From Pandoraea captiosa (GTDB taxonomy: Bacteria > Pseudomonadota > Gammaproteobacteria > Burkholderiales > Burkholderiaceae), in assembly GCF_902459775.1 (NCBI RefSeq), contig NZ_CABPSQ010000011.1:105431-169430 (forward strand): a stretch of 64,000 bases of DNA, in the 5' to 3' direction. A model generated the notes under the pieces. It searched no databases and had not been told where the DNA came from. It saw only the letters and a program-made list of their open reading frames with translations. Positions within the stretch are counted from its first letter, which is position 1. Every line of letters starts with the position of its first letter. The translations under genes and the position numbers were made by a program. Below are positions 1 through 8,618 of the stretch, piece by piece.

Positions 1-2170
1 ACGCCTGCAAATTCTTCGCCATCTGCGCAGCCAGACCCGCACCGACTTCGAGGCGCGTGCCCGAGATGTCCTGCTGCAAGTCGATTCCGTTCACGCGCAC
101 CGAATTGCTTCGCACGAACTCGTGCGTCACCGCAAATTTGCCGTACGGCTGGAAGGTGCCCTTTGCCGTCTCGAACGTCTTACCAAAATGCATACCGACC
201 GTGCCGAGCAACGACTTCGTGCTGCTGGTCGTGGCATGCATACCATTATCCAGCGTGAAGTCCGAGCCGTTTGCCCACAGGCCCGCCACTTGCCCGAATG
301 GCTCGATAAACCATTGATTGCCAAATTCGATCTTGCGACCGACCTCCGCCGAAAGGCCCAGGCCGTGGTTGACGAAATCGCCCTTGCTGCGCATGCCGTC
401 GCTCATGCGAACATCCAGCTCCGAGCCGAAGCGGTTGTATTTCAACACCCCGTCGAAGTAGTAGCCGTTATTTCCCAGCCAGGTCGCGTAAGCGCCGACC
501 GTGTGGCTCTCGATGTCGCCGCGTGAACCGTTGTTGAACTTCAACCGGCTATTGCTGGTACCGAACATGCCGCCGACGAGCCAGCGACCCGCGTCGTTTT
601 GCGCCACAACCCTGTCGCTACCGCCGATGACGCCCCACTGATTCTGGTTGTAACCTGTGCCCGCCGCGGGACGCGCGTTGTATTCGCCGCCAAACACCCG
701 CGCCCAGGTCCCGCCCTTGTCTCCCTCGCCCAGGCGCAGTTCGCCCAGTCGCGAACGCAGCACGGTGTGCTCACCCAGCCAGGCGGTCGGCAATGCATTG
801 TGGATATTCACCACCGCGTCGGTACCCGGCGTCAGCGCTTCGGTCTTCTCCAGATACCACGACTGCTCGCCGCCCGCCTCACCGTCCGACTTCAGCACGT
901 ACGAATACACCCCGGCGTCGACCTTGTCGCCCACGAGCGAGAACTTGCCGTCGCCGCCGCCTTGCTCGACCAGAACCTGTGTCTGGACGCCACCTTCCGT
1001 TCCGGTGTTCTTGACGTGCAATTGATGCTCACCCGTTGCGCTCTCCACGTCGAGCAGGTCGGCGCCGCCCAGTTGCAGATCGGCCTGCATCTGGAACGTG
1101 CCATTGCCGGAAAGCGCCGCGACATCGAGCGTATGGAACGTGCCGGCGGCTGCCGTGCCGTGAATATCGATGAAACCGCCGTCCATCGTAATCTTGGCCA
1201 TTTCCTGATCGGCCGTTAGCGCCCATTTGCCATTCGAATTGACAGCCAGCAAATCGACGTTGATCAACTGACCGGTGATCGAGCCGTAGTTCTGCAGCGT
1301 CAAATCCAGCGTTGCGCTGCCGTCGCTCACGATATCGCCGGTCAATTGGGAGTTGTCGACGGTCACGGTCGAATCGACACCCTCGTGATGCTCGATCAGT
1401 ACGCCGTTGGCGCCAGTGATCGTGGTGCCATTCGCTATCGTCAGCGATACCGATTTTCCGTCGACGCTTGTCGGGTCGGCCTCAAGCAGGATCCCCGCAC
1501 CTTCTCTGCCCACGATATGAGTGCCGTTGAGCACGGCCACCGACTCATCTCCGTACGGACCGCTTGCCATCCAGATACCGTGATCGCCGGTGATCGAGCC
1601 ACCATTGACGTGAAGGTACGAGTCGCGAGTGTAGACACCGGCGTTGTGTGCGCCGAGGCGCCCATCACGGCTGCTGACATGGGTATCGTTGAGCACAACC
1701 GTCGCGCCCGCCCCCATGTGAATGCCAGCCGCCAAGCCGTTGATCGTGCTGTTGCTGACCACCGCGCTCGAGGGCGTGAAGTTCCCCCCGCCAATGCCCA
1801 CCCACATCCCGCTCCCCCTATTGCTCCAGATACTGGAGTTGGCGATGTTCGCGCTCGCGTTTTCGAGGGTGATACCGGCGTTGGCAGCGATGGTGCCGAC
1901 AACCTGCACACCATCGAGGATCAGGCGGCTCGCCCTATCGGCGCGAAGCCAATTGGTTGCCGTGCCCGGGTGGATCGTCAGTTGACTGCCATTGCTCACG
2001 TTCCAAAACTGTTCCGGATCGCCGGGGGCGTTGAGCTCGTGCTCGCCGCCGTCGTTGATGATTCCGGCATGTGCCGTAGCACTCAGACAGGTGAGCAGAA
2101 TCGCGACGCCTTGCGCAATTCGGCTTGGGAAGGGGGTTGCGGCAATGCGCCGCAGGTCTGTCGTACGCAT
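1..2170 (-). CDS. Autotransporter, pertactin-like passenger plus beta-barrel (partial, runs off left edge)
   Basis: Read leftward from the ATG at 2170, the frame stays open for 723 codons to the window edge, so this is a real gene cut by the window and not a broken one. A basic, hydrophobic signal segment (about residues 1-35, ending near SATAHA) is followed by a Gly/Asn/Thr-rich passenger with repeated NGG/NNS-type turns typical of pertactin-like beta-helices. A C-terminal autotransporter barrel begins near residue 460 (AWLGEHTVLRSRLGELR). Proteins of this type are exported by Sec, and the barrel inserts in the outer membrane to display the passenger. By comparison with the paralogue at 2334-4586, only about 25-30 C-terminal residues, including the final aromatic residue, lie outside the window. 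The passenger's ligand or enzymatic role cannot be read from the sequence; it lacks obvious catalytic motifs. The start is supported by the signal peptide that follows it. Confidence 0.9.
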   Translation of the reverse strand, partial: MRTTDLRRIAATPFPSRIAQGVAILLTCLSATAHAGIINDGGEHELNAPGDPEQFWNVSNGSQLTIHPGTATNWLRADRASRLILDGVQVVGTIAANAGITLENASANIANSSIWSNRGSGMWVGIGGGNFTPSSAVVSNSTINGLAAGIHMGAGATVVLNDTHVSSRDGRLGAHNAGVYTRDSYLHVNGGSITGDHGIWMASGPYGDESVAVLNGTHIVGREGAGILLEADPTSVDGKSVSLTIANGTTITGANGVLIEHHEGVDSTVTVDNSQLTGDIVSDGSATLDLTLQNYGSITGQLINVDLLAVNSNGKWALTADQEMAKITMDGGFIDIHGTAAAGTFHTLDVAALSGNGTFQMQADLQLGGADLLDVESATGEHQLHVKNTGTEGGVQTQVLVEQGGGDGKFSLVGDKVDAGVYSYVLKSDGEAGGEQSWYLEKTEALTPGTDAVVNIHNALPTAWLGEHTVLRSRLGELRLGEGDKGGTWARVFGGEYNARPAAGTGYNQNQWGVIGGSDRVVAQNDAGRWLVGGMFGTSNSRLKFNNGSRGDIESHTVGAYATWLGNNGYYFDGVLKYNRFGSELDVRMSDGMRSKGDFVNHGLGLSAEVGRKIEFGNQWFIEPFGQVAGLWANGSDFTLDNGMHATTSSTKSLLGTVGMHFGKTFETAKGTFQPYGKFAVTHEFVRSNSVRVNGIDLQQDISGTRLEVGAGLAAQMAKNLQA

Positions 2171-2250
2171 GATGGTCGTTTCCAGAAAAAGTCAAAACGA
2201 CACGAAGCGTACGCAAACACCCTACAAAAAACCGTTTCAAATGACGTTAA

Positions 2251-2294
2251 CCACCAATATTCACTGAAAATCATCAACATTCCACCAAATTCAC
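2251..2294. repeat. Direct repeat pair upstream of the first autotransporter
   Basis: CCACCAATATTCAC at 2251-2264 is repeated with one base missing (CCACCAAATTCAC) at 2282-2294. The starts are 31 bp apart, close to three helical turns. The pair sits 81-124 bp upstream of the start at 2170 in an AT-rich gap. That spacing suits a dimeric regulator, but no regulator is identified. Confidence 0.4.
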
Positions 2295-2333
2295 GGAATT
2301 ACATTTCACGGTTAGGCGAAACTTGCATTGACA

Positions 2334-4586
2334 TCAGAATGTGTAGCGCAGTCCCAGCTGCACACCCCAAGGCTGATTGACATGGCGCCCCACGCTCGAC
2401 TCGACTTCCGAGTAGATCTGCAGATTGCGGCGCAACTGCCCTGTCACCCCCGCGCCGAACTCGAAGCGAGTGCCGGACAGATCGTTGTTGAACCCAATGC
2501 CGTTGACCATGACTTGATTACTCTTGATGAACTCCTGAACCACCGCCAGCTTCAGGTAGGGCTGAATCACGCCGCCTCCCGATAGCGACACCGTCTTGCC
2601 GAACGCTGCCCCCACGCGAAGCTGCACCGACCCGGTGTGCGACGTCTGGGATTGCATGCCGTTGGTGAGCGTAAAGTTGTCGCCGCCGACACGCAGCAAA
2701 GCCAGATGTGCGTATGGCTCCAGGAACCACTCGCCGTTGAATTTCAGGTGTCGACCGAACTCCAACGTCGCACCGACACCGTTCTCGCCAAAGCTGCCGT
2801 GCGCGCCCGTGCCGTCGCTCATGATGACGTTCGCGTCGTTCTGGAAGTGGTTGTAGCGAACCACCGTCTCGAAGTAATAGCCCGTGGCACCGAGCCACGT
2901 GCCGTAGAGGCCTGCCGTGTAGCTATTGACGCCACCGGTTGAGCCGCCATCGAACGAGAGCTTGCTATGGCTGGTGCCAAGCAACCCGCCAACCAGCCAG
3001 GTGCCACCCCATGCCTTGCCGACCACGGCGTCGGCGCCGCCCATGACCCCGTATTGTGTCTGACGGTAATCGACGCCGGAGGTCGGTGTCGCGTGGAACT
3101 GCTTCCCGTAGGTCCGAACCCATGCACCGCTGTTGCCCTGATCCGCAATTCGGATGTCGCCGAGGCGGCTTCTCAAGATGGCCTGCTCACCGGCCCAAAC
3201 GGATGGCGCAACGCCGGAAATGCCAATGACCGTCTCCGCCCCCGGTGTCAGATCGGGACCACCGGGATCTCCCGGATCGTGCGGGTCTGTCATGAGGACC
3301 CAGTTGTTGCCGTCCTGACGCAAGTCATACTTGTACACGCCGGCGTCGACGGCGCCGCCGACCAGCGAGAATGCCGCACCGCCGCCGCCTGTCGTCACGA
3401 CAGTCAACGGCCTGACTTCGGCAGGCTCTGCGCCAGTGTTGCGGATGTGCAGTTGGTAGCTGCCGGTGGCGTTACCCGTCACCGCCAGCAAATCACCCGT
3501 GTGGGTCGCGATGTTGGTGCCCATCATGAACGCGCCGTTGCCGGAGAGGGTGCCTAACGTCAATGTGTGAAACGTTCCGGTGCCGGCCGCAGTCCCTGAG
3601 ATATCGATCGTGCCGCCGTTCATTGTCACGGTGGGCACGCTGCCATTGCCCGTCAACACCCATTTCCCGCCGGAATTCACAGCCAACGAATTCACATTCA
3701 CGAGCGCCCCCGTGAGCGAGGCGTTATTTCTGAGCGTCAGATCGATGACGCCCGTGCCGTCCCCCGTCACGTTGCCGGTCAGTTGCGAATTGTCGACGGT
3801 GACGGTCGACGTGAAATCGCCGATTGAATTGATGATGTTCCCGTCGCTCCCGGTGATCGTCGTGCCGTTCTCGATATTGAGGGTGACCGGTCGCGGCCCG
3901 GGAATCGTGGGTTGTGCCTGAATCAGAATCCCGGGGCCGCCTGTCCCCGTGACCGTCGTGCCGCTTAGCGTCGTGGTCGAGGAAATGCCGTTATCCCCAG
4001 TGGCAATCCAGATCCCGTTACGCCCACTCACAGCGCCGCCGTTGACGACCAGCGTGGAATCGAAGTTCGCAATGCCTGAGTCGAACTGGGCGGTACCGCT
4101 ACTACTCACCGTGCTGTTGTTGAACGTCAGCGTCCCTTTGGTGCCGACCGACGCACCGAACTGCACACCGGAGACCGTGCTATTGGTGACTGTCACGTTG
4201 GGCGCGATGGTGGACCCTGCGTTCGAGCCAAGCGCAATACCGCTTCCGCCCGTGCTGCTCACCGTGGAGTTCGAGACGGTGCCGGAGGTATTGAGAAACA
4301 GCATGCCGGAATTCACGCCGATGGTGGCAGCCACCGTCGCACCGTCGACGCTCGCTGTGCTTCCGGTTTCGACGTTGATGAAGTTGGTCGCCGCACCTGG
4401 CTCGACTGTCAACGTCCCCCCGTTGACGACCAGCCACTGTTCTGCAGGATTGCCTGGCGCTGTCACCGTTGCCGGGACACCATCCACAATCGCCGCCTGC
4501 GCCTGCGCCGCGAGACACGCCACGCACGCAGCGACGGCATGAGCAATCGGATGGCGCGTAGGCGCCCGGGGCTTTAGCGTTTTCAT
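2334..4586 (-). CDS. Autotransporter, pertactin-like passenger plus beta-barrel
   Basis: Complete 750-residue type Va autotransporter. The signal peptide ends around residue 31 (AAQAQAA). The passenger (about 32-455) is a low-complexity Gly/Thr/Ser/Asn beta-helix. The barrel starts near residue 458 (VWAGEQAILRSRLGDIR) and ends in the canonical aromatic terminus RYTF. It is clearly paralogous to the gene ending at the left edge: stretches such as LDLTLxN, LAVNSxGKW, TFHTL, LSGNG and FSLVGxxVDAGVY recur in the same order, and the barrels align throughout. The two genes are 163 bp apart on the same strand. The start is backed by an AGGAG 9 bp upstream. A LuxR-type palindrome lies about 233 bp upstream. 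The passenger is surface exposed by family precedent; its partner is unknown. Confidence 0.93.
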   Translation of the reverse strand: MKTLKPRAPTRHPIAHAVAACVACLAAQAQAAIVDGVPATVTAPGNPAEQWLVVNGGTLTVEPGAATNFINVETGSTASVDGATVAATIGVNSGMLFLNTSGTVSNSTVSSTGGSGIALGSNAGSTIAPNVTVTNSTVSGVQFGASVGTKGTLTFNNSTVSSSGTAQFDSGIANFDSTLVVNGGAVSGRNGIWIATGDNGISSTTTLSGTTVTGTGGPGILIQAQPTIPGPRPVTLNIENGTTITGSDGNIINSIGDFTSTVTVDNSQLTGNVTGDGTGVIDLTLRNNASLTGALVNVNSLAVNSGGKWVLTGNGSVPTVTMNGGTIDISGTAAGTGTFHTLTLGTLSGNGAFMMGTNIATHTGDLLAVTGNATGSYQLHIRNTGAEPAEVRPLTVVTTGGGGAAFSLVGGAVDAGVYKYDLRQDGNNWVLMTDPHDPGDPGGPDLTPGAETVIGISGVAPSVWAGEQAILRSRLGDIRIADQGNSGAWVRTYGKQFHATPTSGVDYRQTQYGVMGGADAVVGKAWGGTWLVGGLLGTSHSKLSFDGGSTGGVNSYTAGLYGTWLGATGYYFETVVRYNHFQNDANVIMSDGTGAHGSFGENGVGATLEFGRHLKFNGEWFLEPYAHLALLRVGGDNFTLTNGMQSQTSHTGSVQLRVGAAFGKTVSLSGGGVIQPYLKLAVVQEFIKSNQVMVNGIGFNNDLSGTRFEFGAGVTGQLRRNLQIYSEVESSVGRHVNQPWGVQLGLRYTF

Positions 4587-4818
4587 ACGGTTCTCCTACA
4601 CATAGGCATGCATGACAAACCGACGGATGCGACAAGACCGGCGGATGCCCCCACCAAGCATTCCGCCGAAAACACCAAGCCCCTGACCTCCGCAGCCCCG
4701 ATTCATCCAACCCGGCGGACTGTCGCGCCGCTCGAAAAACACAAGGGGAAACCCTTATGTAATCATGGGGTTGCAGCGTCTTTATTGATTGAACGTTAGA
4801 TTCAGACGAGCCAAACCG

Positions 4819-4840
4819 CACCTGTCAACGTTGACAGGTG
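4819..4840. promoter_or_regulatory. LuxR-type (lux) box, perfect 22-bp palindrome
   Basis: A perfect 22-bp palindrome whose 20-bp core is ACCTGT-N8-ACAGGT, the half-sites and spacing of the classical Vibrio fischeri lux box. Its centre is about 32 bp upstream of the centre of a TCTAAC -10-like hexamer on the minus strand (4795-4800). That places it near -42, the position of LuxR-family class II activation. It lies between the glycosyltransferase and autotransporter genes and points to quorum-sensing control of the autotransporter. No luxI/luxR pair is in the window. Confidence 0.65.
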
Positions 4841-4866
4841 TCGTGACAGAACTTTCGTGTAATGCT

Positions 4867-4884
4867 CGGGACGCGGTCGTCCCG
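4867..4884 (-). terminator. Weak stem-loop downstream of the glycosyltransferase
   Basis: CGGGACG-CGGT-CGTCCCG, a 7-bp perfect stem about 45 bp past the glycosyltransferase stop. The tail is only weakly U-rich, so intrinsic termination is uncertain. Confidence 0.3.
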
Positions 4885-4928
4885 GCGCGCGAAGCGTGCA
4901 GGGACGACGCAGGAAGGAAAAATGGACG

Positions 4929-6152
4929 TTAGCGCGAAGCGTCGGGCACAGAGGAAGACGGCGATTCGGACGCCAACTTCGGCACATTCGGTACGAACGA
5001 CGGCGTCGCCGCCAGCGTCGCGATGATGGTCTCGGCAAGCTCGACCGGATCGACAGCGCTCACGTCGCTCTGCGTCTGCAAGGGTGTCGACTGGCAACGC
5101 GGTGTGAGCCGTAGATACGGCGGCTCGGCAGCGGCGAACAGGGTGACGCTCGGCGCGCGGGTGGTGTGTGCCACGTGCATCAGCCCCCCGTCCGCGCCCA
5201 CGAACAGCGACGCATTCGCGATGACCCGTTTGGCATCGCGCAAGGTCAGTTCGCCAACGAACGACACCATCTCAAGATGTCGGAACTTCGCCTCCATGAG
5301 CGCTTTGGCCGCGTCCACCCCGTTGCCGGAACCCAACAGCACGATGCCGGTCGGCAAGCCGGGCGCATGCGCCGCGTCGTACGCTTCGAGGCATTCGCGC
5401 CAATGCGCGTAGGTGCGACGCGGCTCGACACCGCCCATCGCCAGTACGAGATAGGGTCCCGACGGCAGTCGGTTCACCACGGCCTGCGGCAACGCCGTCT
5501 CTTCCCGCAAATACGGCTTGGCGCGCGCGAAGAGTTCGTCGGGGCCGAGTTGCAAGCCGAATACGTCGTTGACGGCGGCCAGACTGAATTGCGTTTGATT
5601 GCGATCCGGGCCGTGGAAGAAGCGAAACAGACACGCGAACGGCAGCGCCTCGAAAAAACGGCGCTTGATGCGAAGCGTCGGGTAGTTGAATTCTTGCAGC
5701 ACGACCACGTCGTAGTCAGCGGGATTCACCGCAGCCGGATCGTCGTAGACGTGGCGAAAGATGTCGTCGCCCTCGAACACGGCCATCAGCCCCGGGCCGA
5801 TGAGCAGATCGACAGGCCCCGCGCGATCGCGCAGCAACGCGCGTCCGGACAGGTCCATCACGGCATCGCCGACCGAGGCCTTGCCGCCGTAAATCCATAG
5901 CACGCGCGCATCCGGTGCGACATGACGTACCTCGCGACTCGCCTGCCCGCTCAGCGCAAGACGCAAACGGCGATGGAGGTACTTCTTGGCGACCTTGAAC
6001 TTCGACGTGCGTTGCAGAAAGACGTCGGGTTCGTGGTACACCCACTCATACGGGATACGGGTGCACGGATCGATGAGACTGGCGAAGCGGCGCTGCTGTG
6101 ACATGGTCGGGTCGAAGGCGAATCGGCCGCCGCGCGGACCTGCCCGATGCAT
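4929..6152 (-). CDS. Glycosyltransferase family 9 (heptosyltransferase-like)
   Basis: A 407-residue protein with the GT-B architecture of lipopolysaccharide heptosyltransferases (GT9). The second Rossmann half (about residues 230-370) includes LVLAMGGVEPRRTYAHW and a segment around SLFVGADGGLMHVAHTTRAPSVTLFAAAEP. The G(A)DGGLMH turn is the family's nucleotide-sugar binding signature. It should transfer a sugar at the cytoplasmic face of the inner membrane, probably to an LPS or surface glycan acceptor; donor and acceptor are not evident. It stands alone, without other LPS genes, next to the autotransporters, so glycosylation of a surface protein is an alternative. The start is uncertain: ATGs exist at 6152 and 6104 and neither has a good ribosome site. 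The C-terminal about 20 residues are Ser/Pro-rich and poorly conserved in type. Confidence 0.8.
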   Translation of the reverse strand: MHRAGPRGGRFAFDPTMSQQRRFASLIDPCTRIPYEWVYHEPDVFLQRTSKFKVAKKYLHRRLRLALSGQASREVRHVAPDARVLWIYGGKASVGDAVMDLSGRALLRDRAGPVDLLIGPGLMAVFEGDDIFRHVYDDPAAVNPADYDVVVLQEFNYPTLRIKRRFFEALPFACLFRFFHGPDRNQTQFSLAAVNDVFGLQLGPDELFARAKPYLREETALPQAVVNRLPSGPYLVLAMGGVEPRRTYAHWRECLEAYDAAHAPGLPTGIVLLGSGNGVDAAKALMEAKFRHLEMVSFVGELTLRDAKRVIANASLFVGADGGLMHVAHTTRAPSVTLFAAAEPPYLRLTPRCQSTPLQTQSDVSAVDPVELAETIIATLAATPSFVPNVPKLASESPSSSVPDASR

Positions 6153-6254
6153 CACTCGGCCGACCGATTCAATCGAGTGAATCAGCAGACCGACTTACGG
6201 GGCATGCGCGGCGACGCTTGAAGTTCGGAAGTATGCCACGCGCGCAGCCTGCGC

Positions 6255-7898
6255 CTACACCACCTGGAAGTGGTGCGTGCCATCGCGATGCAGTTGATCG
6301 ACGAGGCCGAACTCCCAATCGAGATACGCCTGCATCGCCTGCGCCGCGTTGTCGGTGCCTTCGTACGGGCGACGATACCGGTCGTCGCGGGCGCTGGCCA
6401 GTCGCGTCTGCCCGGACTCCAGCGGCAATCCCGCATGGATCCAGGCCTGCGTGCCGCCTTCCAGCACCACGATTTCCGCATCGGTCAGACGTCGCAGATC
6501 AGCGGCGGCGAAGCGCGCGAGCAAGCTCGATCCGCAGGTCAGCACATAGCGCGGCACCGGCCCGACCTTGCGCAGCGCCTCCCCGAGCCGCGCACGAATC
6601 ACGAACCACGCGCCAGGAATGTGTCGTTTGACGTAGTTCACGCCCGAGGTGAAATCGAGCACCGCGAGTTGCCCGGGAGCCGCTTCGTCGATCCAGCGCG
6701 CGAGCAACGCGGGCGTGACCGTGGCGACATCCGGCGCACTCGGCGTGTGCAGCGGCCAGCCGCCTTGTGCGCTGCGCGCTTCGGCGCCGTGCGGCTCGAC
6801 CGCGTAGACCGTCCAGCCCATCTGCGCGAGCCACGAGCCCGTCATGTCGGCGCGAACGCCGTCATCGTCGGCAAGCACGATCCATGCGCCGCGCACCGGC
6901 GCGTGATGGTCCGTTTCCTGCACGAGTTGTCCGCCCGGTGCACTCGCGAAATCGGGAAGATGGCCCTCGGCGTATTCCTCCGGCGTGCGCACGTCGAAGC
7001 GATAGACGGTGCGCCCGGGAACATTAAGCGATGGCACATCCGCCAACGCGATACGACGCACGCCCGCGCGATCCGCGACGGCACGCGCCCCTTCGCGGGC
7101 GACCGCCAGCGTCGCCTCGCGTACCGTGGCCGGATGCCGACGGTCGGCACCATGCTCCAGCGACTGCCCGGCGAGCGTCCAGCCGATGGTGCCGTTGCGA
7201 AGCGCCGCGACCGGGTTCGGCAGACCGGCGTTCACGAGCGATTGCGTGCCGATGATGCTGCGGGTACGGCCCGCGCAGTTCACGATCACGCGGGTGGCCG
7301 GATCCGGAGCGAGTTCACGCACGCGCAGCACGAGTTCGGCGCCGGGCACGCTCGTCGAGCCGGGAATATTCATCGTCTGGTATTCGTCGAAACGACGCGC
7401 GTCGACGACGACCACATCGGCATCCGCATCGAGCAGCGCCTTCACTTCCTGTGCGGAGAGCGACGGCGTGTGGCGCAGTCCTTCGACCCACTCGCCAAAG
7501 GCCTTGCTCGGCACGTTCACATCGCGGAAGACTTCGCCACCGGCGGCAATCCACCCGTCGAGTCCGCCCGCGAGCAGATTGACGTCGGTATAGCCGAGCC
7601 TGCGCAGCACGGCCGCCGCGCGCGGGGCGAGGTCCTCGCCGTCATGCGCGCCATAAAGCACGATGCGGGTATCGCGACGCGGAATGCGCGCCCAGGCCTC
7701 GATCTCGACGCGCGAGAGCGGCAGATTCGCCGCCCACAGCGGGTGCGACTGCGCGAACGGATCTTCCTCGCGCACGTCGAGCAGTGCGATTTCCTCGCGT
7801 GCGAGCAGCGCGGCGCGCACGTCGGCGTAGGTCAGTTCGGGAGAGGGGGCGTCTGCGGCCTGCGGCGGCACGTCGGTCAATTGAACGGACACGGTCAT
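6255..7898 (-). CDS. Four-domain rhodanese (sulfurtransferase)
   Basis: A 547-residue protein made of four rhodanese-like units in tandem (about residues 20-125, 140-245, 280-375 and 390-495). The active-site loop has a cysteine in units 2 (VNCAGRTRS, C208) and 4 (LTCGSSLLA, C455). In unit 1 (YGAHDGED) and unit 3 (ADDDGVRAD) the cysteine is absent, so two units are probably structural or regulatory. Rhodaneses carry persulfide sulfane sulfur between donors and acceptors in the cytosol. It is the last gene of a minus-strand run after an acyl-CoA-dehydrogenase-fold protein and a thiol dioxygenase, which suggests a role in handling sulfur from an organosulfur compound. The ATG at 7898 sits almost on top of its AAGGA; a GTG two codons downstream has better spacing and may be the true start. 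Confidence 0.9.
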   Translation of the reverse strand: MTVSVQLTDVPPQAADAPSPELTYADVRAALLAREEIALLDVREEDPFAQSHPLWAANLPLSRVEIEAWARIPRRDTRIVLYGAHDGEDLAPRAAAVLRRLGYTDVNLLAGGLDGWIAAGGEVFRDVNVPSKAFGEWVEGLRHTPSLSAQEVKALLDADADVVVVDARRFDEYQTMNIPGSTSVPGAELVLRVRELAPDPATRVIVNCAGRTRSIIGTQSLVNAGLPNPVAALRNGTIGWTLAGQSLEHGADRRHPATVREATLAVAREGARAVADRAGVRRIALADVPSLNVPGRTVYRFDVRTPEEYAEGHLPDFASAPGGQLVQETDHHAPVRGAWIVLADDDGVRADMTGSWLAQMGWTVYAVEPHGAEARSAQGGWPLHTPSAPDVATVTPALLARWIDEAAPGQLAVLDFTSGVNYVKRHIPGAWFVIRARLGEALRKVGPVPRYVLTCGSSLLARFAAADLRRLTDAEIVVLEGGTQAWIHAGLPLESGQTRLASARDDRYRRPYEGTDNAAQAMQAYLDWEFGLVDQLHRDGTHHFQVV

Positions 7899-7952
7899 TC
7901 CTTGAATTCGTCTGAAGTCGATGCGGTGTGGCTGCTCTGGGCTATCGCCCCG

Positions 7953-8618
7953 TCATTGCTTGTCGGCGGGCGGCGCGGCCTTGCCCCACGGATTCGGCAA
8001 CTGCGCGTTGGCATAGCCGGAGACGAAGCCCTTGCGCTCGCCGGATTCGGTGAAGACGCTGCGATGCACCGCGCCGATATTGGCGCCGTACACGTGAATG
8101 CTGACCGACACCCGGTCGTCGTACGCATTGCTCACGCGGTGAATATCGCCCAGGCGCGGCGACAGCACTTCCACGTCCCCCGGGTCAAGCCGCACCGGAT
8201 CGCCCGCCACGACGGGGATACCTTTGGCGTCGAGCACATACGGTTGTGAGTGCTCTGCGCCGCGCAACATGCCGATCAGCCCCCACACGGTGTGATCGTG
8301 AATCGGCGTGCGCTGGCCCGGCCCCCAGACGAAGCTCACGATGGAAAACCGCTGGGCCGAATCGCAGTGCAGCAGGAATTGCTGGTAATGATCGGGATGG
8401 GGCGCGGCGAACGCGTCTGGCAGCCAGTCGTCGCGCGCCACGAGTTGGGCGAGCAGACCGGCGCCCTCTTCGAGCAAGGTCGTTTCGTGCGGACGTCGTT
8501 CCAGCAGCCGCGAGAAGGCCGCGACGAACGTGCGCAGCGGGTCGAGCGCGTCGTAATCCTGTGCAGGCAAATCGCGCGACAAGGCGATGCCATCCAACAC
8601 TTCGGTAGTACCTGTCAT
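7953..8618 (-). CDS. Thiol dioxygenase (cysteine/3-mercaptopropionate dioxygenase-like cupin)
   Basis: A 221-residue cupin of the cysteine dioxygenase superfamily. The metal motif TPIHDHTVWG supplies two histidines, and the third comes from the downstream IHRVSN segment; this is the 3-His iron site of the family. These enzymes add O2 to a thiol to make a sulfinate. Bacterial members with the HDHxxWG form act on cysteine, 3-mercaptopropionate or related thiols; the sequence alone does not say which. The ATG at 8618 overlaps the TGA of the upstream acyl-CoA-dehydrogenase-like gene (ATGA), so the two are translationally coupled. The rhodanese follows 54 bp downstream, so all three should share a transcript. 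Confidence 0.85.
   Translation of the reverse strand: MTGTTEVLDGIALSRDLPAQDYDALDPLRTFVAAFSRLLERRPHETTLLEEGAGLLAQLVARDDWLPDAFAAPHPDHYQQFLLHCDSAQRFSIVSFVWGPGQRTPIHDHTVWGLIGMLRGAEHSQPYVLDAKGIPVVAGDPVRLDPGDVEVLSPRLGDIHRVSNAYDDRVSVSIHVYGANIGAVHRSVFTESGERKGFVSGYANAQLPNPWGKAAPPADKQ

Larger units (their letters stand above)
4587..4928. other. Intergenic region upstream of the autotransporter
   Basis: This 342-bp gap lies between the glycosyltransferase stop and the autotransporter start. It holds the LuxR-type palindrome (4819-4840), a TCTAAC -10-like hexamer on the minus strand (4795-4800), a short AAGGG-GAAA-CCCTT hairpin near 4743-4757, and a weak GC hairpin (4867-4884). No convincing ORF is seen. 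Confidence 0.6.

Noticed and set aside
1-2170. A broken or frameshifted autotransporter, because no complete ORF is present at the left edge
   Set aside because: Translating the minus strand from 2170 gives one uninterrupted frame to the window edge. The gene is truncated only by the window.
4743-4757. The AAGGG-GAAA-CCCTT hairpin as the same operator as the inverted repeat at 54433-54454
   Set aside because: The two share GGG/CCC arms, but the centre spacing differs by one base and the flanks do not match.
6270-8249. A 659-codon open frame opposite the rhodanese gene
   Set aside because: It is antisense to the rhodanese and thiol dioxygenase, whose active-site motifs are intact.
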